Shown: positions 31,991-41,012, counted from the first letter of the stretch. The stretch: 64,000 nt of DNA from Ilumatobacter fluminis (GCF_004364865.1 NZ_SOAU01000001.1:744001-808000); one strand, 5' to 3'. Notes: generated by a model not told the origin, from the sequence alone. A program made the numbers and translations.

Positions 31991-32083
31991 TACAGTGATC
32001 CTCGGTGAGCGCACCGGTCGCAAGACCGGCAGCGCCGAAGGGCCGGTGCCATCGGGGGGTTGGCACCGGCCCTTGACCTTTTT
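31991..32083 (+). ncRNA. Candidate small RNA or structured leader with GNRA hairpin and intrinsic terminator
   Basis: A -10-like TACAGT (31991-31996) is followed by a nested hairpin: GCGC, CCGGTC, loop GCAA (a GNRA tetraloop), GACCGG, GCGC (about 32009-32035). Then comes a 14-bp terminator stem and a T-run. No open frame of note lies in it. It could be an independent sRNA, the 3' end of the proC mRNA, or an attenuator for the SAM hydrolase gene that starts 125 bases further on. It matches no riboswitch consensus I know. No clear -35 is visible. Confidence 0.45.
32038..32083 (+). terminator. Strong intrinsic terminator
   Basis: Perfect 14-bp stem AAGGGCCGGTGCCA (32038-32051) with 32061-32074, 9-base loop, followed by GACCTTTTT ending at 32083. 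It is the only classical stem plus T-run I noticed in this window, and it points rightward. From 32084 to 32207 I see no other feature. Confidence 0.85.
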
Positions 32084-32207
32084 CCGGGCTCGTCGGCCCT
32101 CCGTCGTCCTCCACGTCACGGTCGGCTGCCTCCCGCCGACCGGGCGGACGATCGAGCAGTCACGTCGAGAAGCTGCACCCACGACCCGAACCGTTAGCGT
32201 CGTACAG

Positions 32208-33092
32208 GTGACCGAGCCTCGCTACGACACCGTCTCGTTCCTCACCGACTACGGCACCGCCGACGAGTTCGTGGGCGTCGTGAAGGCCGTCATCCGCGAC
32301 CTGGCTCCGCACTCGACGGTGCTCGACCTGACGCACGAGATCGCCCCGTTCGACATCCGCGCCGGCGCGCTCGCCCTGGCGCGATGCATCGGCTACGTGC
32401 CGGGAGGCGTCGTGCTGGCGGTCGTCGACCCCGGGGTGGCGACCAACCGTCGAGCTGTCGCGATCGAGGTCGCCGGCGGTGCCGGTGTGATCGTCGGCCC
32501 CGACAACGGTCTGCTCGCACCCGCCGTGGCGATGGCGGGTGGTGCCGATCGGGCGGTCGAACTCACCAACCCCGAGTACCAGCTCGACGCAGCGGGGGCG
32601 ACCTTCGCCGGTCGCGACGTTTTCGCTCCGGCCGCGGCGTACCTCTGCAACGGCGTCGATCTGTACGAACTCGGCACGCCGATCGACCCGTCGCTGCTGC
32701 TGCCCGGCACGATCCCGCTGCCGCGCGACGAGGGCGACGAGTTGATCACCGAGGTGTTGTGGGTCGACCGGTTCGGCAACGCCCAGCTCAACGTCGGCCC
32801 CGACGACCTCCCGGCCGCCTGGGGATCGATGCTCGAGGTCTCGATCCCGAACCCGACCGACCCGTCCGACGCGGCGACCCGGACCGCGACGAGGGCGACG
32901 AGCTTCGCCGAGCTGGCGGGCGGCGCCATCGGCCTCGTGCTCGATTCGTACGGCATGCTCGCGGTCGCGATGGACCAGCGGTCGGCCGCCGACGAACTCG
33001 GCGTCGGACCCGGCGATCAGGTCGTGCTGCGTGATCTGGGTGAGCCGGAGCCGTCGGTGACGGCCGTCGAGTTCGGACGACGCCCCCAGTAG
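32208..33092 (+). CDS. S-adenosyl-L-methionine hydrolase (SAM hydroxide adenosyltransferase, DUF62)
   Basis: 294 residues of the SAM-dependent halogenase/hydroxide adenosyltransferase family. Motifs: VSFLTDYGTADEFVGVVKAV, LDLTHEIAPFDIRAGALALA, GGVVLAVVDPGVATNRRAVA, VGPDNGLLAPAVAM, GRDVFAPAAAYLCNG, and C-terminal VDRFGNAQLNVG. The Asp-Arg-His set used by hydroxide-type enzymes appears as Asp in FLTDYG with the family's Arg and His segments; SAM is cleaved to adenosine and methionine. No fluorinase-like 'halide loop' is seen. GTG 32208 is the start; it lacks a good ribosome site. The cell role is uncertain, perhaps SAM homeostasis. Confidence 0.87.
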   Translation: MTEPRYDTVSFLTDYGTADEFVGVVKAVIRDLAPHSTVLDLTHEIAPFDIRAGALALARCIGYVPGGVVLAVVDPGVATNRRAVAIEVAGGAGVIVGPDNGLLAPAVAMAGGADRAVELTNPEYQLDAAGATFAGRDVFAPAAAYLCNGVDLYELGTPIDPSLLLPGTIPLPRDEGDELITEVLWVDRFGNAQLNVGPDDLPAAWGSMLEVSIPNPTDPSDAATRTATRATSFAELAGGAIGLVLDSYGMLAVAMDQRSAADELGVGPGDQVVLRDLGEPEPSVTAVEFGRRPQ

Positions 33093-33101
33093 GGTGACGC
33101 C

Positions 33102-33185
33102 ATGCGCCCTGCGACCACGCTCACCCTCGGCCTGCTGCTCGCGGCGATCCTGATCGCAGGCGTGATCTCGCTCGTCCGTCTGTAG
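33102..33185 (+). CDS. Putative 27-residue membrane microprotein
   Basis: ATG at 33102, stop TAG at 33183. The peptide is MRPATTLTLG followed by LLLAAILIAGVISLVRL: one basic residue at each end of a single hydrophobic helix. It begins 9 bases after the SAM hydrolase stop, with AGGGTGA at 33091-33097 as possible ribosome site, so it could be translated from the same mRNA. Similar very short membrane peptides occur in actinobacteria, but I know no function. The alternative is chance. Confidence 0.45.
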   Translation: MRPATTLTLGLLLAAILIAGVISLVRL

Positions 33186-33258
33186 CGCGACCGACGCATC
33201 CGCACCGTCGGCCGGCGACCCGACCGGGCTATTCTGAACCGCCGAAGAGGGGGCTCGG

Positions 33259-34761
33259 ATGAACCTGGCTGACATGATCGAGGGACACGTCGACGACCGC
33301 GTCGCGTTGATCTCCCGGAACCGTGAGACGACGTACGGCGAGTTGCGCGACCAGGTGGCGCGGCTGCGTGGTGGTTTGTCGTCGGCGGGCGTCGGCCAGG
33401 GCGACCGGGTCGCGATCATGTGCGGCAACAACCGCTATTTCGTGATCACCTATCTCGCCACGATCGGCATCGGCGCCGTGGCGGTGCCGCTCAACCCGGC
33501 GAGTCCCGCTCACGAGCTGGAAGACCAGTTGGCGACGGTCGAACCGACCACCGTCGTCGTCGGTCCGACCGCGATGAACTCCTGGGCGCGCGTCGATCGC
33601 TCGATGATCCCGTGCGTCGAGCGGGTCGTGATCGCCGAAGGCGAGCCCGACGGTGACGTCCTGACGATCGCCGATCTGCTCCGATCCGACCCGGCGCCGC
33701 TGGTCGACGTCGAGCCCGATCATCTCGCCGTCCTGATCTTCACCAGCGGCACCGCCGGTCGTTCGAAAGCGGCCATGCTCAGCCACGGCAACCTGGCGTC
33801 GAACATCGAGCAGGGGAGCACCGTCACCGACCGGACGCGGGCGGGCGACGTCGTCTACTCGGTGCTGCCGATGTTCCACATCTTCGGGCTCAACGTGGCG
33901 CTCGGTGTGTCGCTGTCGGTCGGGGCGACCGTGCTGCTCGTCCAGCGCTTCGATCCGGCCACGGCCGTGCAGTCGATCGTGCAGCGTCAGGTGACCGTCG
34001 TGCCCGGCGCTCCGCCGATGTGGATCGCGTTCAGCCATTTCGACGAGTTGCCGCCCGACGCGTTCGCGTCGGTCCGGTTGCCGCTGTCGGGTGCGTCGCG
34101 TCTGGCGCCGGCGGTCGCCGACCGGATGGAGGAGAAGTTCGGCTTGACGATCCTCGAGGGCTACGGCCTCACCGAGGCGTCGCCCGTCGTGACCAACTCG
34201 ATCGAGTCGGGTCGGCGAGCCGGGTCGGTGGGCCGCGTGCTCGGCACGCAAGAGGTCCGACTCGTCGACGACGACGGCAACGACGTACCGGTCGGTGACG
34301 CCGGCGAGATCCGGATCAAGGGCCCGAACGTGTTCCTGGGCTACTGGAACGATCAGGAGGCGACCGACCGTGTCCTCGTCGACGGCTGGTTGCACACGGG
34401 CGACGTCGGCGTCGTCGACGACGAGGGCTTCCTGTACCTCGTCGACCGGGCCAAGGATCTCATCATCGTCTCAGGGTTCAACGTGTTCCCGGCCGAGGTC
34501 GAAGAGGTGCTCGCGAGCCATCCGGCGGTGGCCGAGGCCGGTGTGCTCGGGGTGCCGCACCCGCACGACGGCGAGGCGGTCAAGGCGTACGTGGTGCTGG
34601 CGGACGGGGCGAGCGCCGACGAGGACCAGCTGGTCGAGCACTGCCTCGACTACATGGCGCGCTACAAGTGCCCGAGCAAGATCGTGTTCGTCGACGAGTT
34701 GCCGCGGAACCCCGCCGGCAAGCTGATGCGCCGAGAGCTCGAGGGCACGATCCTCGCCTGA
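33259..34761 (+). CDS. AMP-dependent acyl-CoA synthetase/ligase
   Basis: 500 residues of the ANL superfamily. Motifs: P-loop-like LIFTSGTAGRSKAAMLSHGN, GYGLTEASPVV, DGWLHTGDVGVVDDEGFLYL, VDRAKDLIIVSGFNVFPAEV (A8 hinge) and the catalytic Lys in LPRNPAGKLMRREL. Activates a carboxylic acid as acyl-AMP and passes it to CoA; the compact size (500 against about 540) is like FadD- or MenE-type ligases. The substrate is not determined. AGAGGGGG lies before the ATG at 33259. It stands alone before rex; the 97-base gap to rex holds the Rex site. Confidence 0.9.
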   Translation: MNLADMIEGHVDDRVALISRNRETTYGELRDQVARLRGGLSSAGVGQGDRVAIMCGNNRYFVITYLATIGIGAVAVPLNPASPAHELEDQLATVEPTTVVVGPTAMNSWARVDRSMIPCVERVVIAEGEPDGDVLTIADLLRSDPAPLVDVEPDHLAVLIFTSGTAGRSKAAMLSHGNLASNIEQGSTVTDRTRAGDVVYSVLPMFHIFGLNVALGVSLSVGATVLLVQRFDPATAVQSIVQRQVTVVPGAPPMWIAFSHFDELPPDAFASVRLPLSGASRLAPAVADRMEEKFGLTILEGYGLTEASPVVTNSIESGRRAGSVGRVLGTQEVRLVDDDGNDVPVGDAGEIRIKGPNVFLGYWNDQEATDRVLVDGWLHTGDVGVVDDEGFLYLVDRAKDLIIVSGFNVFPAEVEEVLASHPAVAEAGVLGVPHPHDGEAVKAYVVLADGASADEDQLVEHCLDYMARYKCPSKIVFVDELPRNPAGKLMRRELEGTILA

Positions 34762-34819
34762 CGGCAGCGCGGTCCCGGCAGCGGTGACGGGGGCGTCCGT
34801 GCTCCCATGCCGTGTCAGC

Positions 34820-34837
34820 TTGTGAATCTGTGCACAT
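34820..34837 (+). promoter_or_regulatory. Rex operator-like site upstream of rex
   Basis: TTGTGA (34820-34825), six bases, then GCACAT (34832-34837). The Streptomyces Rex operator is TTGTGA-N6-TCACAA; the left half is perfect and the right half matches 4 of 6. It lies 21 bases before the rex ATG and can serve as -35 for TAGGCT at 34844-34849. This suggests autoregulation of rex-hemACD by the NADH/NAD ratio. Confidence 0.65.
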
Positions 34838-34858
34838 TGTTCGTAGGCTGTACGGACG

Positions 34859-35560
34859 ATGCCCCCACATCGTTCACGACGCCGAATTCCCGAAGCGACG
34901 GTCGCCCGTCTCCCGGTGTACCTCCAGATCCTCGTCGACCAGGCCGAAGCCGGCGTGGCCAACATCTCGTCGGAGGGCCTCGCCGAGCTGGCCGGCGTCA
35001 ACGCCGCCAAGGTGCGCAAAGACCTGTCCTACCTCGGGAGCTACGGCACGCGAGGCGTGGGGTACGAGGTCGACTACCTCGTATACCAGATCCGACGTGA
35101 ACTCGGCCTCGACCACGACTGGCCGGTCGTCATCGTCGGCGCCGGCAACCTGGGTCAGGCGCTCGCCGGCTACGGCGGCTTCACCGAGCGCGGCTTCCCC
35201 GTCGCCGGCATCGTCGACATCGACGACGACAAGGTCGACACCGTGGTCGGCGGGGCGCGGGTCCGCCCGCTCGACGAACTGCCCCAGATCGTGGCCGCCC
35301 GGAACGTCTCGATCGGCGTGATCGCGACGCCACCGGTCGCCGCCCAGGACGCAGCCGATCTCCTCGTGAAGGCCGGCGTCACGAGCATCTTGAACTTCGC
35401 CCCGGTCGTGCTCTCGGTGCCGGTCGGTATCACGATCCGCAAGGTCGACCTGGCCGTCGAACTCCAGATCCTGAGTTACCACGAGCAGCGGCGGGCGTCG
35501 GCCCAGGGTGGCCAACTTCACGCCGTTCCGAACGAGCCCGGACGCGGGGTCACGGCCTAG
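34859..35560 (+). CDS. rex: Redox-sensing transcriptional repressor Rex
   Basis: 233 residues. The N-terminal winged helix (IPEATVARLPVYLQILVDQA, SSEGLAELAGVNAAKVRKDL, SYLGSYGTRGVGYEVDYLVY) is followed by the Rossmann domain with GAGNLGQALAGYGGF, VDIDDDKVDTVVGG and GVIATPPVAAQDAADLLVKA, then the C-terminal domain-swapped helix (LAVELQILSYHEQ). Rex binds DNA when NADH is low and leaves it when NADH rises. It heads rex-hemA-hemC-hemD, the same order as in Streptomyces coelicolor. Its stop is 12 bases before hemA. Confidence 0.95.
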   Translation: MPPHRSRRRIPEATVARLPVYLQILVDQAEAGVANISSEGLAELAGVNAAKVRKDLSYLGSYGTRGVGYEVDYLVYQIRRELGLDHDWPVVIVGAGNLGQALAGYGGFTERGFPVAGIVDIDDDKVDTVVGGARVRPLDELPQIVAARNVSIGVIATPPVAAQDAADLLVKAGVTSILNFAPVVLSVPVGITIRKVDLAVELQILSYHEQRRASAQGGQLHAVPNEPGRGVTA

Positions 35561-35572
35561 GCTGGTCACGAC

Positions 35573-36829
35573 ATGTCGATCCTCGTCCTCGGTATCAACC
35601 ATCGCAGCGGCCCGCTGAGCCTGCTCGAGCGTGTGTCGCTCGCCGATACCGAGGTGCCCAAGAGCGTCGAGGCGCTCGTGCAACGCGACAACGTCCGCGA
35701 GGCCGTCGTCATCAGCACCTGCAACCGCACCGAGGTCTACGCCGTCACCGAACGATTCCACGGGGCCTACGCCGACATCCGCGACTTCTTCTGCGATCAG
35801 GCCCACGTCGCAGCCGACGATCTGCACGAGCACCTCTACTCGCACCACGACGACCAGGCCGTCCGGCACCTCTTCGAGGTCGCATCCGGGCTCGACAGCG
35901 CCGTCATCGGCGAATCGGAGATCCTCGGCCAGCTGCGCGGCGCCTGGGACGTCGCTCAGCACAACGGCGGCTCGCGCACGACTCTCAACCTGCTGTTCCG
36001 GCATGCGATCGAGGTCGGCAAGCGGGTGCGCACCGACACGGCGATCGGCCGTGGCACCGCATCGGTGAGCCACGCCGCCGTCGAGATGGCCGTCGACCGC
36101 CTCGGCGACCTGCACGGTCGCAACGTCGCCGTCGTCGGTGCCGGGGCCATGGGCGAAGGCATCGCCGTCGCCCTCCACGCGGCAGGCGTCGGCGAGGTCG
36201 TCGTCATCAACCGCAGCCCCGAGCGCGGCCAGGCGCTGGCCGAGCGGATCAACGGCGTCGCCTTCGGCTTCGAGCGGCTCGCCGAAACGCTCGCCTCCGC
36301 CGACGTCGTCCTGACGTCCACCGGAGCCGGCGGCCACATCATCACGGCCGACAACGCCGGACTCCGCGATCGAGCCGAGCGCCCCGTGCTCGTCGTCGAC
36401 ATCGCCGTCCCGCGCGACGTCGCTCCCGACGTCGCCGACCTCGACGGCGTCAGCGTGCTCGACCTCGACGACCTCACCGCATGGGCGGAGAAGGGCCGTC
36501 AGCAGCGGATCGCCGAAGTCGCCGCCGTTGAACGGATCATCGAGGGTGAGGTCGAGCGGTTCTCGCTCGAGGCAGCGTCGCTGCAGGCCGCGCCGCTCAT
36601 CTCGTCGATGCGCCGCCGGGCCGACGAGGTGCGCGCCGCCGAACTCGATCGTCACGCCGCACGACTCGATCGCCTCGACGACGAGACCCGCGAACTCGTC
36701 GAACAGATCAGCCGCGGCGTCGTCGCCAAGCTGTTGCACGAGCCCTCCGTCCGCCTGCGTCAGCAGGCCGGCACCCCGCAGGGCGAACGCAACGCCGCAG
36801 CGGTCGCCGACCTGTTCGACCTCGGTTGA
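35573..36829 (+). CDS. hemA: Glutamyl-tRNA reductase
   Basis: 418 residues. Catalytic Cys50 lies in VVISTCNRTEVYAV, as in other GluTRs. LFEVASGLDSAVIGESEILG, then GTASVSHAAVEMA, the NADPH-binding VAVVGAGAMGEGIAVALHAA, and VLVVDIAVPRDVAPDV follow. The C-terminal dimerisation helices are complete. It reduces Glu-tRNA(Glu) to glutamate-1-semialdehyde, the committed step of C5-pathway tetrapyrrole synthesis. Second gene of the rex operon; stop is one base before the hemC start, so the genes are tightly coupled. The next enzyme of the pathway, HemL, is encoded 6.5 kb downstream. Confidence 0.96.
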   Translation: MSILVLGINHRSGPLSLLERVSLADTEVPKSVEALVQRDNVREAVVISTCNRTEVYAVTERFHGAYADIRDFFCDQAHVAADDLHEHLYSHHDDQAVRHLFEVASGLDSAVIGESEILGQLRGAWDVAQHNGGSRTTLNLLFRHAIEVGKRVRTDTAIGRGTASVSHAAVEMAVDRLGDLHGRNVAVVGAGAMGEGIAVALHAAGVGEVVVINRSPERGQALAERINGVAFGFERLAETLASADVVLTSTGAGGHIITADNAGLRDRAERPVLVVDIAVPRDVAPDVADLDGVSVLDLDDLTAWAEKGRQQRIAEVAAVERIIEGEVERFSLEAASLQAAPLISSMRRRADEVRAAELDRHAARLDRLDDETRELVEQISRGVVAKLLHEPSVRLRQQAGTPQGERNAAAVADLFDLG

Positions 36830-36830
36830 C

Positions 36831-37709
36831 GTGACGACGCTCCGTCTCGCCACCCGCGGGAGCGCTCAGGCCCGGACACAGGCCGAGTTCGTGGCTGCCC
36901 GACTCGCCGAACGCGGCGTCGACGCCGAGCTGGTCATCATCGAGACCCACGGCGACCGCACGCAGGCGACCAACGTCCCGCTGCACACGATCGGCGGGCA
37001 GGGCGTGTTCGTGAAAGAGGTCCAGGCCGCCGTGCTCGACGGACGGGCCGACGTCGCCGTGCACTCCGCGAAAGATCTCCCGACCGAGACCGATCCACGG
37101 TTGACGATCGGTGCGTACACCGAGCGCCGCGACGCCGCCGACGCCCTGATCGGGGCGACGCTCGACGACCTGCCCGAGGGGGCCACGGTGGCGACCGGCT
37201 CGGTGCGCCGACGTGCGCAGTTGGCGCTCGCCCGCCCCGATCTGCAGTTCGTCGAACTGCGCGGCAACATCCACACCCGCCTCGAGCGCATCCCCGACGG
37301 CGGCGCGATCGTCATGGCCGTCGCCGCGCTGCAGGTGCTCGGTATGACCGAGCGATTGGACGAACGGCTCGACCCCGGCCGTTTCGTGCCGGCGATCGGT
37401 CAGGGTTGTGTGGCGCTCGAGTGCCGTCTCGACGACCCGGCGACGACGGCCTCGCTCGCTGCGATCGACCACGAGCCGACGCGCACCGCGGTCGAGATCG
37501 AGCGGGCGTTCCTCGGCGAACTCGGCTCGGGTTGCTCACTCCCGGTGGGAGCTCACGTGGTCGACGGCCGACTCACGACGTTCCTTGCCGCCGACGACGT
37601 CGCACGGGTCCACACCGAGACGACCGTGATGTCGGGCGACCACGGACGCGATCTCGGCACGGCGCGAGCAGTGGCTCATACGGCACGCGAGCGTGTCGAT
37701 GCGAACTGA
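36831..37709 (+). CDS. hemC: Hydroxymethylbilane synthase (porphobilinogen deaminase)
   Basis: 292 residues from GTG 36831. Motifs: LRLATRGSAQARTQAEFVAA, GGQGVFVKEVQAAVLDGRAD, VAVHSAKDLPTETDP, VATGSVRRRAQLALARPDLQ, ELRGNIHTRLERI and PAIGQGCVALECR. Cys235 in LGSGCSLPVGAH is the attachment site of the dipyrromethane cofactor. Polymerises four porphobilinogens into the linear tetrapyrrole. Slightly short against the ~310-residue average, but all catalytic segments are there. Overlaps the start of hemD by about ten bases. Confidence 0.95.
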   Translation: MTTLRLATRGSAQARTQAEFVAARLAERGVDAELVIIETHGDRTQATNVPLHTIGGQGVFVKEVQAAVLDGRADVAVHSAKDLPTETDPRLTIGAYTERRDAADALIGATLDDLPEGATVATGSVRRRAQLALARPDLQFVELRGNIHTRLERIPDGGAIVMAVAALQVLGMTERLDERLDPGRFVPAIGQGCVALECRLDDPATTASLAAIDHEPTRTAVEIERAFLGELGSGCSLPVGAHVVDGRLTTFLAADDVARVHTETTVMSGDHGRDLGTARAVAHTARERVDAN

Positions 37710-38451
37710 CGCCCGCCGACCGCTGGCCGGACGCTCGGTCGTCACCACCCGCGAACGTCCCGGTGTGCTCGACTCGGAGCTCGCCCGGGCCGGAGCCGAC
37801 GTCGTCCACGTTCCCCTCATCGAGACGACCGACCCCGACGACGGTGGCGAGACGCTCCGAACCGAACTCGGCCGCCTCGAGTCGTACGACTGGGTCGTCG
37901 TCACCTCGCCGGTCGGAGCCGAGCGGGTGATGCCGGCAGCTCGCGGGCACGATCTGCGGGTCGCGACCGTCGGCACCAAGACGGCACAGGTCGCCGAACG
38001 GCTCGGTGGTCGCCCCGTCGACGTCGTTCCCGACCGTCAGCTCGCCGTCGAACTCGTCGCCGCGATGCCCGCCGTCGACGCCGCAGGTCCGTCACCCCGT
38101 CTGCTCCTCGCCGTTGCCGACCGTGCCGACCCCGTCACGGCCGACGCCCTCCGTGCGCGCGGCTACGACGTCACCCTGATCACGGCGTATCGGACGATGC
38201 TGCGCGTCCCGACGTGGCGAGAGCGCCGAGCGGCCCTGGCGGCCGATGCGGCGGTGTTCGCCAGCGGGTCGGCCGCGATCTCGTGGTCGGAGGCCATCGG
38301 TGCCGAGGCGCCGACCGCCGTGATCTCGATCGGCCCGTCGACGACGAAGGCGGCGACCGAACACGGCCTTCAGGTGACGGCGACCGCGACCGATCACTCC
38401 ATCGACGGCCTCGTCGAGACGGTCATACGAACGCTCGGCGGCGGCCCGTAA
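37699..38451 (+). CDS. hemD: Uroporphyrinogen-III synthase
   Basis: 250 residues of the poorly conserved HemD family: RSVVTTRERPGVLDSELARA, VHVPLIETTDPDDGGETLR, DWVVVTSPVGAERVMPA, VATVGTKTAQVAERLGG, then second-domain segments VTLITAYRTMLRVPTWRERR, AAVFASGSAAISWSEAIGAE, VISIGPSTTKAATEHGLQVT. It closes hydroxymethylbilane with inversion of ring D. Start may be ATG 37699 or GTG 37693; both overlap hemC. Unlike in many actinobacteria it is not fused to a uroporphyrinogen methyltransferase. Next gene starts within 41 bases. Confidence 0.9.
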   Translation: MRTDARRPLAGRSVVTTRERPGVLDSELARAGADVVHVPLIETTDPDDGGETLRTELGRLESYDWVVVTSPVGAERVMPAARGHDLRVATVGTKTAQVAERLGGRPVDVVPDRQLAVELVAAMPAVDAAGPSPRLLLAVADRADPVTADALRARGYDVTLITAYRTMLRVPTWRERRAALAADAAVFASGSAAISWSEAIGAEAPTAVISIGPSTTKAATEHGLQVTATATDHSIDGLVETVIRTLGGGP

Positions 38452-38491
38452 CATGGCCGCCGAGCGGGGCGGCGTTCGGACGGATACGACG

Positions 38492-40930
38492 ATGCAGGGA
38501 TTCACGAGGGTGCGACGACCACGAACGGCACGGTCGCGGTGGCGCGCGTCGTCGATCGCTGCGGCGCTCCTCGTCACCGCCACCATGGGCGTGTCCCTCG
38601 TCGCTCCCGCCGAGGTGAGCGCTCAGGACGGCGTCTCCATGCTCGTCGCCGACGTCGACGACGCAACACGGCCGTCGGTGTCACAGGACGGACGCTGGGT
38701 CGTCTTCGAGGGTGCGGTCGACGGACGTCGAAGCGTGTTCCGGACCGATCGGAACAGCGGCGAGACGGTCGAGCTGTCACCGGTCCCGTCGTCGGTCCGG
38801 GCGGGCGACACGGTGATGCCGCGCCTGTCGTCCGACGGATGCGTGGTCGTCGCGATCACCGAGATCCCGTACGACCTGTTCCGCGACGACGATCAGCTCG
38901 AACGATGGGACGTGTATCGCCTCGTCGTCCCCGAGTGTGGCGGCCAGCCGGCCGGCTGGGAACTGGTGTCGGCCAACAGCAGCGGCACGGCGATCGACGG
39001 CGTCTTCACTGACGCCCCGCCGGCGCTCTCCGGCTCAGGGGCGATCGTGGCGTACGTCCGCCAGCTCACCGGCGCGCCCGAAGGCGTCGGCACGATCATG
39101 GTCGTCGACATCACCGTGCCGGTGAACGAGGTGGGGCGAGAAGAAGAGGTCGCCGGCATGCCGGTCGAGACCCCCAATCGGGCGTATCTGTACCAGGGGG
39201 CCCGCCAGCCAGTGCTGTCCGAGAACGGGCGACACCTCGCGTTCGTCGCGGACACCACGGCGTCGGCGCCCCTGCCGGGTTGGGCAGCCGGACCGGTGCC
39301 GGGCGAAGCGGCGACCTCCCAGGTGTTCGTCTGGGATCGCTCGACCCTCGATCGGCGCAACGCCGTCCACCTCGTGTCGGGGCGTGGCGGCGTGCCGAGC
39401 GCCACCGGTGCATCGTCACCGTCGATGTCGGAGGCCGGGCGGTTCATCGCCTTCGTGTCCGACGACCGGACGCTCGTGCCTGCCGATCTGCCACCCTGCA
39501 CGCCCGACTGCCCGACCCAGGTGTACCGCTTCGATCGCGACACCGACGCGAACGGCGTGTTCGACGAGGCGCCGCGTGGTGAACCGCTCTCGATCGTGTC
39601 CGCCGTCGATGCGGGCGACATCGCGATCGGCGTGCCGATCGCCGGCGACGGGTCGTCGTGGGCGCCGACGGTCAGCGCCGACGGGAGCCAGGTCGCCTTC
39701 GTCACCGACGCCACCAACCTGCTGCCGAGCCGTCGCGGCGGCGGCGGGCGCGTCTCCGACGGCGATCTGCTCGTGAGCGAGATGGAGCTCGGCACGGTTC
39801 GGCGGGTGCTCGACGGCGCTGATCTCACCGACGTGCCCGGGGCACACGGCAACCCGGCGATGTCGCGCACCGGCCAGGTGGTCGTGTTCGAGACCGCCGC
39901 CGTCGGGCCGCTCTCCGGTCAACCCACGACCGAACTCGGCGCCCGGGGTATCGCCGCGGTCGAGGTGACGCCGCGTTTGTCGTTGGCCGAACTCGACTTC
40001 GGCTCGACCATCCTCAATCTCGAGAGCAGCGAGCTCTATGTGCGCGTCCAGAACGCCGGACCGGCATCGTTCGAACCGACGTTGGTCATCGTCGATGCTC
40101 CGTTCCGCGTCACCGGCGGTACGTGTGCGAAGGGCATTCTGGTCGCCGCCGGCACCACCTGTTCGGTGCACGTGACGTTCCGGCCGACGGCCGTCAGAGG
40201 GTACGAGGGCACACTCACCGTCAGCGGCAACGGCGGGAACGCACCGACGGTGTCGTCGACCGTTCGGGGCGCAGCGGGTGAGCCGATCCTGCTGGCCGAG
40301 CCCGGCGGCGTCGATCTGGATGCCGGCATCATCGGCGGGACCGGTGGGCGGGTCGCGATCGACATCTCGAACATCGCGTTCTTCCCGACCGAGGTAGGCC
40401 GCGTGTTCATGGCCGGTGCCCACCCGGACGACTTCGTGATCACGGAGCAGAGCTGTCTCGGGCGGGCGCTCAATCCGGGCGCGAGCTGCGCGGTCGAGAT
40501 CGAGTTCCAGCCGACCGACGTCGGGTATCGCAACGCGCTGCTGGTCGCTGTGACGGGAGCGTCACAGGCGACAGCCGGCGGCGAGTACACCGCAGCGTTC
40601 GTGGGCGGGTACGCCGGCTACGAGCCGACGTTCGAGGTCACGACCGACTCGGTCGCCGTCGGCGCACAGCTGGGCATCGGCCTCGAGGGGTTCCCGGCCG
40701 ACACGACCGTGTCGATCGGGTTCGACGACGGTTCGGCGCCGTGGGCGGAGGTCACCACGAGCGACGCTGGGGCGGCCCTGGCGCTGCTCCAGACGCCGAC
40801 CCGTATCCGGGCGGGGGTCCACCGGCTCGTCGCCTCGGCTGGTGAGTCGTCGATCGCAACCGTCGAGGTCGAGTTCGTCGCGGCGCCGAAGCGTCCGACC
40901 CCGGGCCTCCCCGGCTTCGGCATGGGCTAG
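38492..40930 (+). CDS. Secreted TolB/PD40-like propeller protein with ASH-type domains
   Basis: 812 residues from ATG 38492 (an ATG at 38453, one base after the hemD stop, would add 13 residues). Signal peptide: RSRWRASSIAAALLVTATMG ending AEVSAQ. The N-terminal ~450 residues hold WD40-like PD40 repeats (RPSVSQDGRWVVFEG, QPVLSENGRHLAFVAD, SPSMSEAGRFIAFVSD, APTVSADGSQVAFVTD). Residues ~490-700 hold two 'choice-of-anchor D' (ASH-like) domains with paired cysteines (GTCAKGILVAAGTTCSVHVT; EQSCLGRALNPGASCAVEIE). Function unknown; exported and probably surface-bound. It lies after hemD on the same strand but has no link to haem synthesis that I can see. Confidence 0.78.
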   Translation: MQGFTRVRRPRTARSRWRASSIAAALLVTATMGVSLVAPAEVSAQDGVSMLVADVDDATRPSVSQDGRWVVFEGAVDGRRSVFRTDRNSGETVELSPVPSSVRAGDTVMPRLSSDGCVVVAITEIPYDLFRDDDQLERWDVYRLVVPECGGQPAGWELVSANSSGTAIDGVFTDAPPALSGSGAIVAYVRQLTGAPEGVGTIMVVDITVPVNEVGREEEVAGMPVETPNRAYLYQGARQPVLSENGRHLAFVADTTASAPLPGWAAGPVPGEAATSQVFVWDRSTLDRRNAVHLVSGRGGVPSATGASSPSMSEAGRFIAFVSDDRTLVPADLPPCTPDCPTQVYRFDRDTDANGVFDEAPRGEPLSIVSAVDAGDIAIGVPIAGDGSSWAPTVSADGSQVAFVTDATNLLPSRRGGGGRVSDGDLLVSEMELGTVRRVLDGADLTDVPGAHGNPAMSRTGQVVVFETAAVGPLSGQPTTELGARGIAAVEVTPRLSLAELDFGSTILNLESSELYVRVQNAGPASFEPTLVIVDAPFRVTGGTCAKGILVAAGTTCSVHVTFRPTAVRGYEGTLTVSGNGGNAPTVSSTVRGAAGEPILLAEPGGVDLDAGIIGGTGGRVAIDISNIAFFPTEVGRVFMAGAHPDDFVITEQSCLGRALNPGASCAVEIEFQPTDVGYRNALLVAVTGASQATAGGEYTAAFVGGYAGYEPTFEVTTDSVAVGAQLGIGLEGFPADTTVSIGFDDGSAPWAEVTTSDAGAALALLQTPTRIRAGVHRLVASAGESSIATVEVEFVAAPKRPTPGLPGFGMG

Positions 40931-41012
40931 GACGGCGCCTTCGCGGCAGCGAACTCGCAGGGCCCTGGTCGGGGCACGAGCGGGTCGCGCCACGGACGAG
41001 TGTGATGGGCGG

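Noticed and set aside
32038-32083. 6C-type actinobacterial sRNA on the minus strand
   Set aside because: The minus-strand loop has six cytosines, but 6C RNA needs two such stem-loops and the T-run lies on the plus strand.
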